From a virus: 20,629 nucleotides of DNA. Positions within the stretch are counted from its first letter, which is position 1, and each line of letters starts with the position of its first letter. The notes beneath the pieces are model-generated. The model made no database searches and was not told the DNA's origin. It saw nothing but the letters and a program-made list of their open reading frames with translations. Made by a program: the position numbers and the translations under genes. Below are positions 8,935 to 15,932 of this stretch, one piece after another. The stretch spans positions 1 to 20,629 of the IMG/VR virus record IMGVR_UViG_3300017990_000353. The stretch is one strand, 5' to 3'.

Positions 8935-8974
8935 CGCCAACGACAACGCTTTCCCTAATTGTAAATGGCACGAA

Positions 8975-9020
8975 CGGAGGGTGCAAGTCGCTGAGGGCTG
9001 GAAAGCCCTTGCACCCCCCG
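8975..9020 (-). ncRNA. Structured RNA element in the gap between coiled-coil and adaptor genes
   Basis: On the minus strand the RNA can fold into a 12-bp outer stem (9020-9009 with 8986-8975, one G-U pair) enclosing a 5-bp GGGCU/AGCCC stem with a UUCC tetraloop (9008-8995), and an 8-base bulge on the 3' side. Read on the plus strand, the G-U pair becomes an A-C mismatch, so the fold is better on the transcribed strand. No U-tract follows, so it is not a standard intrinsic terminator. It occupies almost half of the 112-base non-coding gap. It could be a processing site, mRNA stabiliser or factor-dependent terminator; function is unknown. Confidence 0.55.
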
Positions 9021-9030
9021 ATCCAACCCT

Positions 9031-9606
9031 TTACTTTTCTATTGTACTATGCTTTGCCGCCCACTGTCGCTTCCAGTCGTCTAGGTGACTAAACTTCTCC
9101 ACGACAACCTTGCCACCTTTCAGGTCTGCGGTCAGCAAGTCTTCGTATTCATCCAGGAAGTTCTCCTTTGTAACGTACTTCTGTATCTTGGGAATGGCAC
9201 GGTCTTTTATCTTTTGCACTTTGAGGGCCATCTTGTTTCGTTCCTTTTCGGCCTTTTCCTTTTTGTCTGATAGTGCAAGGTGTTCCTTTCGCATGTCGTC
9301 AGGTATAGCTTTCATCTTTTCTGCGTAGATTGCCTTGCTGATTTTTTCCAGCTTCTTTACGTCCTTGTTTATCTTTTCGCGTAGCTCGTTACCCTCCTTG
9401 ATGAGTTCCTTTGGTTCAACTTTGCCCGTCAACTCCATTTCTTGCTTGGATAGTTCTTCGATACGCTTCTCGATGTCAGCGATTTCCTTGCTAATCTTGC
9501 GCCCGTCTTTCACGAGCTCGTCCTTTTGTGCGAGCCATTTGATAAGGGTCTTGTCCTCAATGATTACTTTTCCTGTTGGAACAGGCTTTGATACGCTTTT
9601 TCCCAT
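9031..9606 (-). CDS. Lys/Glu-rich coiled-coil protein, unknown function
   Basis: A 191-residue protein dominated by charged helices: residues about 25-150 are Lys/Glu/Ile/Leu heptads, with no Cys and one short break (VEPKELIKEG near 63-72). The C-terminus (about 150-185) holds aromatic residues, including DDWKRQWAAKH. Its ATG lies 43 bases inside the preceding glycosyltransferase gene in another frame. No catalytic motif is visible. Its place after the capsid genes and before the adaptor suggests a virion or assembly protein, but composition alone does not show it. Confidence 0.7.
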   Translation of the reverse strand: MGKSVSKPVPTGKVIIEDKTLIKWLAQKDELVKDGRKISKEIADIEKRIEELSKQEMELTGKVEPKELIKEGNELREKINKDVKKLEKISKAIYAEKMKAIPDDMRKEHLALSDKKEKAEKERNKMALKVQKIKDRAIPKIQKYVTKENFLDEYEDLLTADLKGGKVVVEKFSHLDDWKRQWAAKHSTIEK

Positions 9607-10655
9607 AGTTCGGCGTTATTAGTAATGTTGTATTTGTCTTCTACATACTCACGGGCAGCTCTCCCCATAGCACGGCGTTTGTCGAGGTCTGTGGATAGTT
9701 CCCGTATGGCAGCAACGAACTCATCTGTGTCATTGGCTATAATCATGTGTTCAGCGTCATGCTTGTCCACTTGATACGGTGATTTCCCATCTGGGAACCC
9801 TTGTGCAATGACGGGTATTTCAAACAACGAGGCTTCGAGGAACTTGAGGTTGCTCTTGCATCGGTTGAAATAGTTGTCAGCCCGTGGAATTGCCATTATA
9901 TCAAGCCGTAGCTCGTTCAAGTAGTCGTAGTACAGCTCCATATCTACAAACCCATGCCAGTCGATGCGGTCTTGTATCTTGTCTAGTTTTTCGTACTCGT
10001 CTTTGTACAGTTCCTTCATAACCTTGTCGCCTCGGTTGCGAGGCATTGAGAACAGCACCCATTCAATATGCTCGTCGTCTATGGTGCGTGTGATGAGGTC
10101 GTAGGCGATGTCAAAGTCTGACGTGACACCTATTGAGCCAGTGATGCCGATGCGCACCTTGTCGCTCTCGTTGCGTTTCGGTTCGTCAAAGTAGAACGGG
10201 TCTATGCAGTTTGGCAACACGACGACGTTTGGATTGAGTTTGCGATACTCGTCTGCGAGGTAGTCAGTCGTGGTCGTAACCAAGTCAGCTTCTTTGATGA
10301 AGTCGTCAATAGTTTCGTTGATTTTGGCAAGGCCTGTCTCCAATCGTTCCTTGTCCATATACTCGTTGAGCTTGAACCCCCCGTCGTCCTTGTAGGTGTC
10401 ATCGTTGTCAAAGACGATTTTCTTGCCTTGCTGTTTGAGCATTCGTGCCAGTTTGAGCTTGTTGGGGTCGTCTGGTCGATGAAAGACCACGACATCTGCT
10501 TGTTGTGCTGCATAGGCTTTGTCTTCTGGTGTCTTGTTGACGTTATCTAGTATCATCGTCGTTTGATCGCCATCCCACCCGTTCTCAGTCAACGGTAGAA
10601 AACAACGGTAGAAATAGCAGCCCTGTAGACCTGAACTTACAAAGTAGGCTCTCAT
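9564..10655 (-). CDS. GT4/GT1-like glycosyltransferase (GT-B fold)
   Basis: A 363-residue protein with the layout of retaining GT-B glycosyltransferases. The N-terminal Rossmann half starts MRAYFVSS with the acceptor-side YRCFLPL (residues 16-22). A VVFHRP strand and a KIVFDNDDTY segment follow, then VVVLPNCIDP linking to the C-terminal half, which begins KVRIGITGSIG. Near the C-terminus FLEASLFEIPVIAQG matches the nucleotide-sugar-binding E-x7-E region. A final helix RAMGRAAREYVEDKYN is typical of GT4. The length is normal. It transfers a sugar from an activated donor; donor and acceptor are unknown. It is unusual to find it between the capsid and adaptor genes. Its ATG overlaps the TGA of the small gene before it, which suggests coupling with late expression and possibly with decoration of virion proteins. 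Confidence 0.82.
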   Translation of the reverse strand: MRAYFVSSGLQGCYFYRCFLPLTENGWDGDQTTMILDNVNKTPEDKAYAAQQADVVVFHRPDDPNKLKLARMLKQQGKKIVFDNDDTYKDDGGFKLNEYMDKERLETGLAKINETIDDFIKEADLVTTTTDYLADEYRKLNPNVVVLPNCIDPFYFDEPKRNESDKVRIGITGSIGVTSDFDIAYDLITRTIDDEHIEWVLFSMPRNRGDKVMKELYKDEYEKLDKIQDRIDWHGFVDMELYYDYLNELRLDIMAIPRADNYFNRCKSNLKFLEASLFEIPVIAQGFPDGKSPYQVDKHDAEHMIIANDTDEFVAAIRELSTDLDKRRAMGRAAREYVEDKYNITNNAELWEKAYQSLFQQEK

Positions 10656-10816
10656 TGTTGTTTTGGTTTGATTACCTTTTCCTCAATGACGTTGCCAGCC
10701 TTGTCTATGATTTGCCTGGTGCGCGTCATTTGGCTGGTCGGTGCAATGACCGTACCGCCTTTCTTTTTTTGCGTAGCTGCCTTTTGGTGGTCAGCCATGA
10801 TAGATTTTCGTTCCAT
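10652..10816 (-). CDS. Small basic protein, unknown function
   Basis: A 54-residue open frame beginning MERKSIMADH, with a Lys-rich patch (QKKKGG) and a C-terminal half that looks like a short beta-hairpin (RQIIDKAGNVIEEKVIKPK). Its TGA overlaps the ATG of the glycosyltransferase gene (ATGA), the coupling style used across this window, which supports it. A second in-frame ATG at residue 7 could be the true start (48 residues). An extended -10 box lies 28 bases before the first ATG. No function can be given. Confidence 0.6.
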   Translation of the reverse strand: MERKSIMADHQKAATQKKKGGTVIAPTSQMTRTRQIIDKAGNVIEEKVIKPKQQ

Positions 10817-10844
10817 AGCGACAATGGTTTATGGTAGTGCATAA

Positions 10845-10853
10845 AGTATACCA
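10845..10853 (-). promoter_or_regulatory. Extended -10 promoter candidate after the capsid gene
   Basis: On the minus strand TGGTATACT is a good extended -10 element (TGnTATAAT with one change), 28 bases before the ATG of the 54-residue protein. Its first bases are the last bases of the hairpin at 10879-10851. It could restart transcription of the glycosyltransferase and coiled-coil genes separately from the abundant capsid transcript. Confidence 0.45.
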
Positions 10854-10879
10854 CAAAGCACCCCGTAGGGCGCTTGTGG
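10851..10879 (-). terminator. UNCG-capped hairpin after the major capsid gene
   Basis: The minus-strand RNA folds into a stem of 12 pairs (CCACAA with UUGUGG, then GC/GC, one G-U pair, and CCC/GGG) with a single bulged U and a C(UACG)G loop, one of the very stable UNCG tetraloops. It lies 18 bases after the capsid stop codon. The following bases (UAUACUUUAUG) are only modestly U-rich, so partial termination or 3'-end protection of capsid mRNA are both possible. A shorter 6-bp inverted repeat (10888-10901) overlaps the capsid stop codon. Confidence 0.55.
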
Positions 10880-10897
10880 ACAACTGTGTAGGTGAAC

Positions 10898-11812
10898 CTA
10901 CGCAGCCGTGAGCATCTTCACACCAGAAGTATCTCGGTTCTCGATTACACCGTAGAGAATGTCTGCGGTTGTGAGAGTTGAGAGGTATTCTGGGATGTAG
11001 TTTGACTGGACGCGAACACCTGCGCTGCCAACCATGCTGCCCTTTGAACCACCAGAACCAAGAGGTGAGGTAGCCCAGTGGATAGCATCCTTGTGAGCGA
11101 GAGCGTTGTAACGGCCTGTCGTGCCAGAAACGTACTGTATCTGGGTGGTGATGTACACAGGGATACCGTACAGGTATGCCATAGGCTTCTTGGCGACAGG
11201 GTCTTGAACTGGGCTGTTGATAGCCAGTGAGAACTTGTCGAGTGACTGTACATCGTTCCAGAAGACATCAGGGTGCATGAAGAATGCACGGTCTTCCTGT
11301 GGTACGTTTGCGCTGTCGAGGTAAGCGATAGCAGCGCGGATTTCGCTGTCTGCGAGGTTGGTGGTTGAAGCACCAACTGACTGGCTGAAGCCAGAGAACA
11401 GAGAAGTGATAGCTGTGTCGAGCTTCTTTGCTACGCCGTATCCTGCGCTGCGAGCGTAGGACTCTTGTACGGTGTAGCTGTGCTTGACCTGAGCCATTTC
11501 GCGATCCTCAATGGCGAACGATACCTCGTACCACTGGTCGATGGTGAGGGTGACGTTCGTTTCATCGGGAGCGACGAGTGTAACTGCGGTTGCGTTGGAC
11601 TTAGCCGTTGCAGCCATCTCAGTTACGGATGGGGTGTAAATAATACGACCACCATCTGCTACTTCGTCTGAGCGATCCGTGAAGAACGGGGCACACACGA
11701 GGTTTGCACGGTAGAAGTCGTTTACTTTTTCTCCCCACAGTGAGGGCATCATTGCATCGAGGTCGGTTGAACCATTGCTGTATGCGCCAACTGAAGTTGT
11801 AGGAAATGCCAT
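10898..11812 (-). CDS. Major capsid protein
   Basis: A 304-residue protein. It directly follows the scaffold gene, has the size and near-neutral composition of HK97-fold coat proteins, and lacks Cys-rich or catalytic motifs. Typical coat features are an N-terminal arm with SLWGEKVNDFYRANLV (residues 24-39), a beta-rich E-loop-like region around 55-95, a long spine-like helix region about 100-140 (YTVQESYARSAGYGVAKKLD), and a C-terminal domain with FFMHPDVFWNDVQSLD and PMAYLYGIPVYITTQI. There is no N-terminal protease or delta domain, so a separate scaffold rather than a cleaved fusion is used. It is followed by a stable hairpin. HK97 fold is inferred. Confidence 0.85.
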   Translation of the reverse strand: MAFPTTSVGAYSNGSTDLDAMMPSLWGEKVNDFYRANLVCAPFFTDRSDEVADGGRIIYTPSVTEMAATAKSNATAVTLVAPDETNVTLTIDQWYEVSFAIEDREMAQVKHSYTVQESYARSAGYGVAKKLDTAITSLFSGFSQSVGASTTNLADSEIRAAIAYLDSANVPQEDRAFFMHPDVFWNDVQSLDKFSLAINSPVQDPVAKKPMAYLYGIPVYITTQIQYVSGTTGRYNALAHKDAIHWATSPLGSGGSKGSMVGSAGVRVQSNYIPEYLSTLTTADILYGVIENRDTSGVKMLTAA

Positions 11813-11860
11813 ACTAAATTAGTTGCTAGTGTGACTGTGTAATGGCTCCCTACTTCGTAT

Positions 11861-12400
11861 CTAGCTTTTCATTGCTCGTTTCCAAAGCTTCTTGTGTTCG
11901 TCTTGTGAAAGTCCTGGTGTCGAGAAGTCCTTTTTGGGCTTCCCTTGACCACTCCCCTTTGACGCACCGAGGCCAGCTTCCTTGTCCTTTTTCTCCTGCT
12001 CAAACTTCTCTTTCCTAAATAGGAAGTAGTCGTCTTTTTGCGCGGTGATCAGGTCAACTCCCTGGTCTTCTGAAATGGTCTTGAGAACTGCTATGAGTTC
12101 CGTTTCCATTCCTTGTGCTTTGAGAACTTGCTCTTGAATTGCGTTCTCCGAAGTGGGAACGTCAGGAGTTTCAAGATCAGTGCGAGTCTTTTCAGACTTC
12201 GACTTCTCTTTTTTCAGCCGTTGTGCAAGCTCGTAGTTTTTCTTACGTTCTCGCTCTAGCTCTAAAGCTAGGTCGGGCTGTTCAGGGGCCTCTGTTTCCC
12301 CTGCCACTTCTTCCTCGTTCTCAGTTGAGTCGTCTGTGGTGACTTCCTCATCCGTAGGGTTCGTGCCTTGTCCCTCTGGCTGTATGTCCTCTTTGGGCAT
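11861..12400 (-). CDS. Capsid scaffolding protein
   Basis: A 179-residue protein with the classic scaffold layout. The first 50 residues are very acidic and disordered (Glu/Asp/Thr/Pro). A helical coiled-coil stretch starts LALELERERKKNYELAQRLK (about 44-63). A middle helix lies about 88-130. The C-terminus is Gly/Ser/Lys-rich and basic, ending in a small helix (SQDEHKKLWKRAMKS) like the coat-binding helix of scaffolds. It lies immediately before the major capsid gene with 48 bases between. It guides coat assembly and would leave before or during packaging. No protease motif is visible in it or nearby. Confidence 0.82.
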   Translation of the reverse strand: MPKEDIQPEGQGTNPTDEEVTTDDSTENEEEVAGETEAPEQPDLALELERERKKNYELAQRLKKEKSKSEKTRTDLETPDVPTSENAIQEQVLKAQGMETELIAVLKTISEDQGVDLITAQKDDYFLFRKEKFEQEKKDKEAGLGASKGSGQGKPKKDFSTPGLSQDEHKKLWKRAMKS

Positions 12401-12406
12401 ATTGGT

Positions 12407-12454
12407 TGTCAGCTCATGCCTTATCTGACGGGCTATTATGACAGTTCATGCCTT
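12407..12454 (-). repeat. Paired 16-bp direct repeats before the scaffold gene
   Basis: TGTCAGCTCATGCCTT at 12407-12422 and TGACAGTTCATGCCTT at 12439-12454 match at 14 of 16 bases. They are spaced 32 bases start to start, about three DNA helical turns, so both face the same side of the helix. The second copy overlaps the candidate -10 element at 12435-12443. This geometry fits a protein-binding operator. A chance repeat is unlikely in a 74-base gap, but no binding protein is identified. Confidence 0.6.
12435..12443 (-). promoter_or_regulatory. Extended -10 promoter candidate for scaffold and capsid genes
   Basis: On the minus strand TGTCATAAT is an extended -10 (TGnTATAAT with one change) in the 74-base gap before the scaffold gene, 34 bases from its ATG. 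No clear -35 is seen, as allowed for extended -10 promoters. It would give extra transcription to scaffold and capsid, the proteins needed in largest amount. The flanking repeats suggest that it is regulated. Confidence 0.5.
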
Positions 12455-12474
12455 TTCTGCCGTGGCTAATGACT

Positions 12475-12660
12475 CTATTGTAACCTATTTTTATAAATAC
12501 GTTCACCCTCCCAACCGTAACGAGGCTTTATCTCGACTTCTGTATCGACTACATCACCCCATCCTTTCGCTGCCTTGCGTACCTTTTTTACAGCTTTTGT
12601 AGCTACTTGCTTGACGGTCTTCTTGACAGTCTTTTTTGCGGTTTTCTTTTTTGCTGGCAT
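12475..12660 (-). CDS. Histone-H1-like Lys-rich small protein
   Basis: A 61-residue protein. Residues 1-33 are almost only Lys, Ala, Thr and Val (PAKKKTAKKTVKKTVKQVAT), like the C-terminal tails of histone H1 and bacterial H1-like proteins. The remainder, beginning WGDVVDTEVE, is mixed and includes an aromatic GWEGERIYKN. The gene sits one base after its upstream neighbour. The high positive charge predicts DNA or RNA binding, or binding to the acidic scaffold next door; which one is inference. The DNA of the basic part contains short near-tandem repeats. Confidence 0.7.
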   Translation of the reverse strand: MPAKKKTAKKTVKKTVKQVATKAVKKVRKAAKGWGDVVDTEVEIKPRYGWEGERIYKNRLQ

Positions 12661-12661
12661 G

Positions 12662-12895
12662 TTATTTTGCTTGATTAGTTGTATTAGGCTTGTTTTTCTC
12701 GCCGTACTGTTCTTCTAATGTTGAGAACAGCTTGTCAATGGTTTTGCGTGCTTCGGGGAAACCCCACGTTGTCACTTCATCATCTGAGTAAACGGCCTTG
12801 AGCGCGAGTTTGTCCAACAGTTCGTGCATATACACACGCACCGTTTCACGTATGACTTCTTGCTCGTAGAATTGCTTGAGTGCGTCCTTTTCCAT
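12662..12895 (-). CDS. Small helical protein, unknown function
   Basis: A 77-residue, mostly helical, charged protein: a first helix EKDALKQFYEQEVIRETVRV, a second with LLDKLALKAV, a TTWGFPEARKTIDKLF segment, and a polar tail. It starts one base after the portal stop, in the same GTAATATGG arrangement seen at the nozzle/ejection gene junction. Position between portal and scaffold suggests a late or head-related product, but I recognise no family. Confidence 0.7.
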   Translation of the reverse strand: MEKDALKQFYEQEVIRETVRVYMHELLDKLALKAVYSDDEVTTWGFPEARKTIDKLFSTLEEQYGEKNKPNTTNQAK

Positions 12896-12896
12896 A

Positions 12897-14717
12897 TTAC
12901 GCTACAGGAGCTTCTGTGGGCTGTGTTTGTCCTGGTGTGACGGATTGTACGGGTGACGGTGTTGCAGGGCCTTGTGGGGCAGCCTGTGGCTTCTGAGGGC
13001 CGCCTATGCCTAGTTCTATAGGTGATATACCGACTGCTGCCTTGTCTACAATGGTGCCGAACAGTTTTGCCAGTGTTGGGTTCTCTAGGATTGCGAACGT
13101 GCCCGTCTGTGGGTTGTAGCTTTGTGACACCGTTGACATGATTTGACTGAGTGATGTCAGTACGGCTGCCTTGTTCTCCTGTTCGTTGGTGATGTTGAGC
13201 GTTACCTTGCCCTCCCAACCGTCAAAGAACTTCTCAGGTATCTTGACGTGTCGTTTTGCGCCTCCCTTGCGTGCCATTTCGATGTTCTCGGCCTTGATTG
13301 TGTCGATGTCCTCTTGTGTGAACGTCTGCATTTTGAGCAACATATCCTTTGCGGCCTTGCGTGCCATCTTATTACCGTATGCCTCGTCGATAGCCTCCAA
13401 TTCTTCTTCGTCGTATTCCTCTGCCAGTACGTGCTCACCTTTCAACTTGTTGATAAGGTGTGGAATAACCCACTCATTGAACGCCTCCTCTAGGTCAATG
13501 CCAGCTTCCTCCTGTCGAAAGGCGAATGGTCGCTGTGCCACCTGGTTCAACAGTGCTGTCTGGCTGTATGGGGTGCCCGATGGTGGTTGTTCGCCTGTGT
13601 TTGCGTCGAATGTGCTGTTGGCCTTGTCGAGTTGGTTCTCCCACTGTTCGACAATGTTTTGGAAGTTGCCAAGTGCTGCTGGTGCAAGCTCTAGCTTTTC
13701 CATACGACGGCCTTCTTCGACTTTCCATACCTTGCCGTCGTCTACCTCCAACATATTCCCAGCCACGTTGTCTGCATCGGTGACTACTGTGACCTTTCCA
13801 GCCAAGTCCATAGTGTTCTTCTGCTTGATCACCAGGTCGTTTACCCATACCTGGCCCTCCTCGCTTTCCTCGATAACACCACGGCCCAAACCACGGCCTG
13901 TCACTTCTTCCCATGCAAGGTAGCGATAGTCTAGTTCCTTTGGCTTCTGGCTGTACAGCACGTATTCGCAGTCCTCGTCGTCTTCGTCTACCAATAGGAA
14001 GTGCTTTTGCAGGTAGTAGCGGTCAGTTGCGTCCTGTGGTTCTTTGCCCTGTGCCTCTAGGTATGTGTCATGGTCGAACACACCCGTTATCTCATGCACC
14101 TTGAGTCGCATCGGTGCCTCGTCGTCGCCTTGCTGCTCGCGCTTTTCCTCAAACAACTCAAGCGCACGGTCAATTGCCTCATCGTTCCACGTACCGCGCT
14201 TGTTGATGAAGTCCAGTGGTGACAGGTAGTGTTCCTCGATAATCGGTGAGCCAATGATGTCCACTTGGTCAGTCAGTGTGTTGCGCCAATCGCACACTTC
14301 TAGGTACAGCTCGCCGTCTTTGAGCACTTTTTTGTACAGCACGCCACCGTACTTTGGACGCACGTATGCGTACTTGTTCAGGAATGTGCTGAACTTTGTT
14401 TGCTTCATCCACTTGTACATCTCACGGTTCAGCAACATCGTCTGCGCCCATGCCTTGCTGTTATCGCTTGTTGCACGGAAGTCCTTGATGTCGAACTCTG
14501 TGGCAGTCTTTGCGAGCGTAACGCGGAAGTTCACTACGTTGAAGAACGGCTTGTCACGTCCCAGGTCGTCTTTTTGACCACTGGCGTAGCGACTGAGTGC
14601 GTAGAAGTCAGCCGTTTTGATTAGTTCGCGCTGTTTGTATTCAAGTCCCTCGTAGAGTTGCACACTACCGTCACGGTAGCGTCCCTCGAAATACTTTGCC
14701 TGATCGTATATATTCAT
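12897..14717 (-). CDS. Portal protein
   Basis: A 606-residue protein directly after the large terminase, the usual portal position. The N-terminus is helical (residues 1-120). A beta-containing wing region includes YGGVLYKKVLKDGELYLEV (123-141) and PIIEEHYLSPLDF (158-170). The segment RGLGRGVIEESEEGQVWVND (275-294) matches the portal stem pattern in which a G-R-G-x-x-E motif leads into long helices. A polar loop near 371-385 (DANTGEQPPSGTPYSQ) resembles the tunnel-loop region. The C-terminus is Pro/Gln-rich and disordered. Length is in the range for podoviral and siphoviral portals. It forms the dodecameric DNA gate, binds terminase during packaging and the adaptor afterwards. No fused MuF domain is seen. 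Confidence 0.82.
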   Translation of the reverse strand: MNIYDQAKYFEGRYRDGSVQLYEGLEYKQRELIKTADFYALSRYASGQKDDLGRDKPFFNVVNFRVTLAKTATEFDIKDFRATSDNSKAWAQTMLLNREMYKWMKQTKFSTFLNKYAYVRPKYGGVLYKKVLKDGELYLEVCDWRNTLTDQVDIIGSPIIEEHYLSPLDFINKRGTWNDEAIDRALELFEEKREQQGDDEAPMRLKVHEITGVFDHDTYLEAQGKEPQDATDRYYLQKHFLLVDEDDEDCEYVLYSQKPKELDYRYLAWEEVTGRGLGRGVIEESEEGQVWVNDLVIKQKNTMDLAGKVTVVTDADNVAGNMLEVDDGKVWKVEEGRRMEKLELAPAALGNFQNIVEQWENQLDKANSTFDANTGEQPPSGTPYSQTALLNQVAQRPFAFRQEEAGIDLEEAFNEWVIPHLINKLKGEHVLAEEYDEEELEAIDEAYGNKMARKAAKDMLLKMQTFTQEDIDTIKAENIEMARKGGAKRHVKIPEKFFDGWEGKVTLNITNEQENKAAVLTSLSQIMSTVSQSYNPQTGTFAILENPTLAKLFGTIVDKAAVGISPIELGIGGPQKPQAAPQGPATPSPVQSVTPGQTQPTEAPVA

Positions 14718-14738
14718 ATGTTGCTAGGACAGGCGCGA

Positions 14739-15932
14739 CTACCTTGCGTTATTTGCTAAGTTGCGATTTCGCTCTTGCGTAATTCTAATTCTATCACGTA
14801 ATGAAAGTTCATTACTAGCTCGGAAGCTCTCTAAACCATAACGCACAGCATCCATAGCGTCACTATAGTCGTGGTTTGGTGCATTGGTTATGCGCCCCTC
14901 CTTGTCTATTTCAAACATATAGTTCATGTAGCACTTCCAAACGTTGAAGCTGCGCTTGGTGACACTGATCTTCTGGTGTTGGACGTACTGTATGCCCTGG
15001 TTCACACTATCTCTACCCTTTTTGGTTCCCATAATGTTGATTCCATATGAACGTATCTCATCTATTGACTTTGGTTCGGCACTGTCAGCCATTACTAACG
15101 CACGCTCTGTATTCTGTAGCACGTCAGCTATCTGCTTGTTGCTCATCCCCGTGGCGTAGGCAATCTCGTCGATGATGTAGCCACCGTTGTATGAGTAGAT
15201 AGCAACGATAGCTGTCGGGTCGTTGGTGTAGCCGAAGTCCAACCCGTATCGTTCCAGCCGTGCCTCGTGTGGTATCTCATCTATCTGTCGCCAGTTCTTG
15301 TATATCTTGCCCTCAACTTCACCTAGCTGGCCTTCACCGTAGACCTTCCACCATCCAGTAAGCCCCCTTCTTTTTTCTATTGACTCAACAATCGCGGGAT
15401 CAAGGGCTTCATTGTCTCTGTAGGTAAGGGTGATGTGGTTTACGTCGTCACGGTGTCCTATAACCTGATCGTATACCCAAAACTCATTGGTTGGGTTGTA
15501 ATCTATGAAAATAAACTCTTTCGTTCGCACCTCAAGCTGGTCAAACGACTCGTATGGCAATAAGTTTGCCTCATTCACAAACAACCTGTCTCGTCGCGGC
15601 CCTCTAACCTTGCCTGGCATATCTGCCGAGAAGAACTCTATACGTGAACCAGTCTCAAATGTGTATGTTTTTTCTCCTTTGCTCCACCTCCTGTCCTCGT
15701 AATATCCATGCTCTTGCATTATCATAAGAAAGTCACGCATTGCACCTCGTTTCAGATGGGGGTACGACTCAGAAACAACGCTAGTGAGTGTCGGACGTTT
15801 GTCTGTCTGAGCCATTGCAATGAGATACAGTAAGATACTGATGGTTTTACTGGCGGATGTGCCGCCCTGTACCACACGTATTCGCTTGGTCAACTCCCTT
15901 ATTCGCCTGGTTGCTGTCGTTTCTTGAAACAT
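14739..15932 (-). CDS. terL: Terminase large subunit
   Basis: A 397-residue packaging ATPase and nuclease. Walker A is GGTSASKT (residues 23-30). Walker B is LFVNEAN (117-123) with the catalytic Glu at 121. A coupling-type IDYNPTN lies at 143-149. The C-terminal RNase H-like nuclease carries acidic residues in GLDFGYTNDPT (Asp232), MADSAEPK (Asp283) and YSDAMDAVRYG (Asp358/361). This matches the Terminase_3/PBSX-type family. It overlaps the endonuclease VII gene by 34 bases in another frame. It cuts concatemeric DNA and pumps it through the portal. No key residue seems to be missing. Confidence 0.95.
   Translation of the reverse strand: MFQETTATRRIRELTKRIRVVQGGTSASKTISILLYLIAMAQTDKRPTLTSVVSESYPHLKRGAMRDFLMIMQEHGYYEDRRWSKGEKTYTFETGSRIEFFSADMPGKVRGPRRDRLFVNEANLLPYESFDQLEVRTKEFIFIDYNPTNEFWVYDQVIGHRDDVNHITLTYRDNEALDPAIVESIEKRRGLTGWWKVYGEGQLGEVEGKIYKNWRQIDEIPHEARLERYGLDFGYTNDPTAIVAIYSYNGGYIIDEIAYATGMSNKQIADVLQNTERALVMADSAEPKSIDEIRSYGINIMGTKKGRDSVNQGIQYVQHQKISVTKRSFNVWKCYMNYMFEIDKEGRITNAPNHDYSDAMDAVRYGLESFRASNELSLRDRIRITQERNRNLANNAR

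Noticed and set aside
13171-13923. 250-codon plus-strand open frame opposite the portal gene
   Set aside because: The composition (Ser/Cys/Ala-rich) is that of a reverse-complement shadow; the portal frame on the other strand is well supported.
11822-14727. Shared CTAGCAAC just upstream of the capsid (11829-11822) and portal (14727-14720) starts
   Set aside because: Only 8 bases match and the distance to the ATG differs (about 9 and 2 bases); too short to call a motif from two cases.
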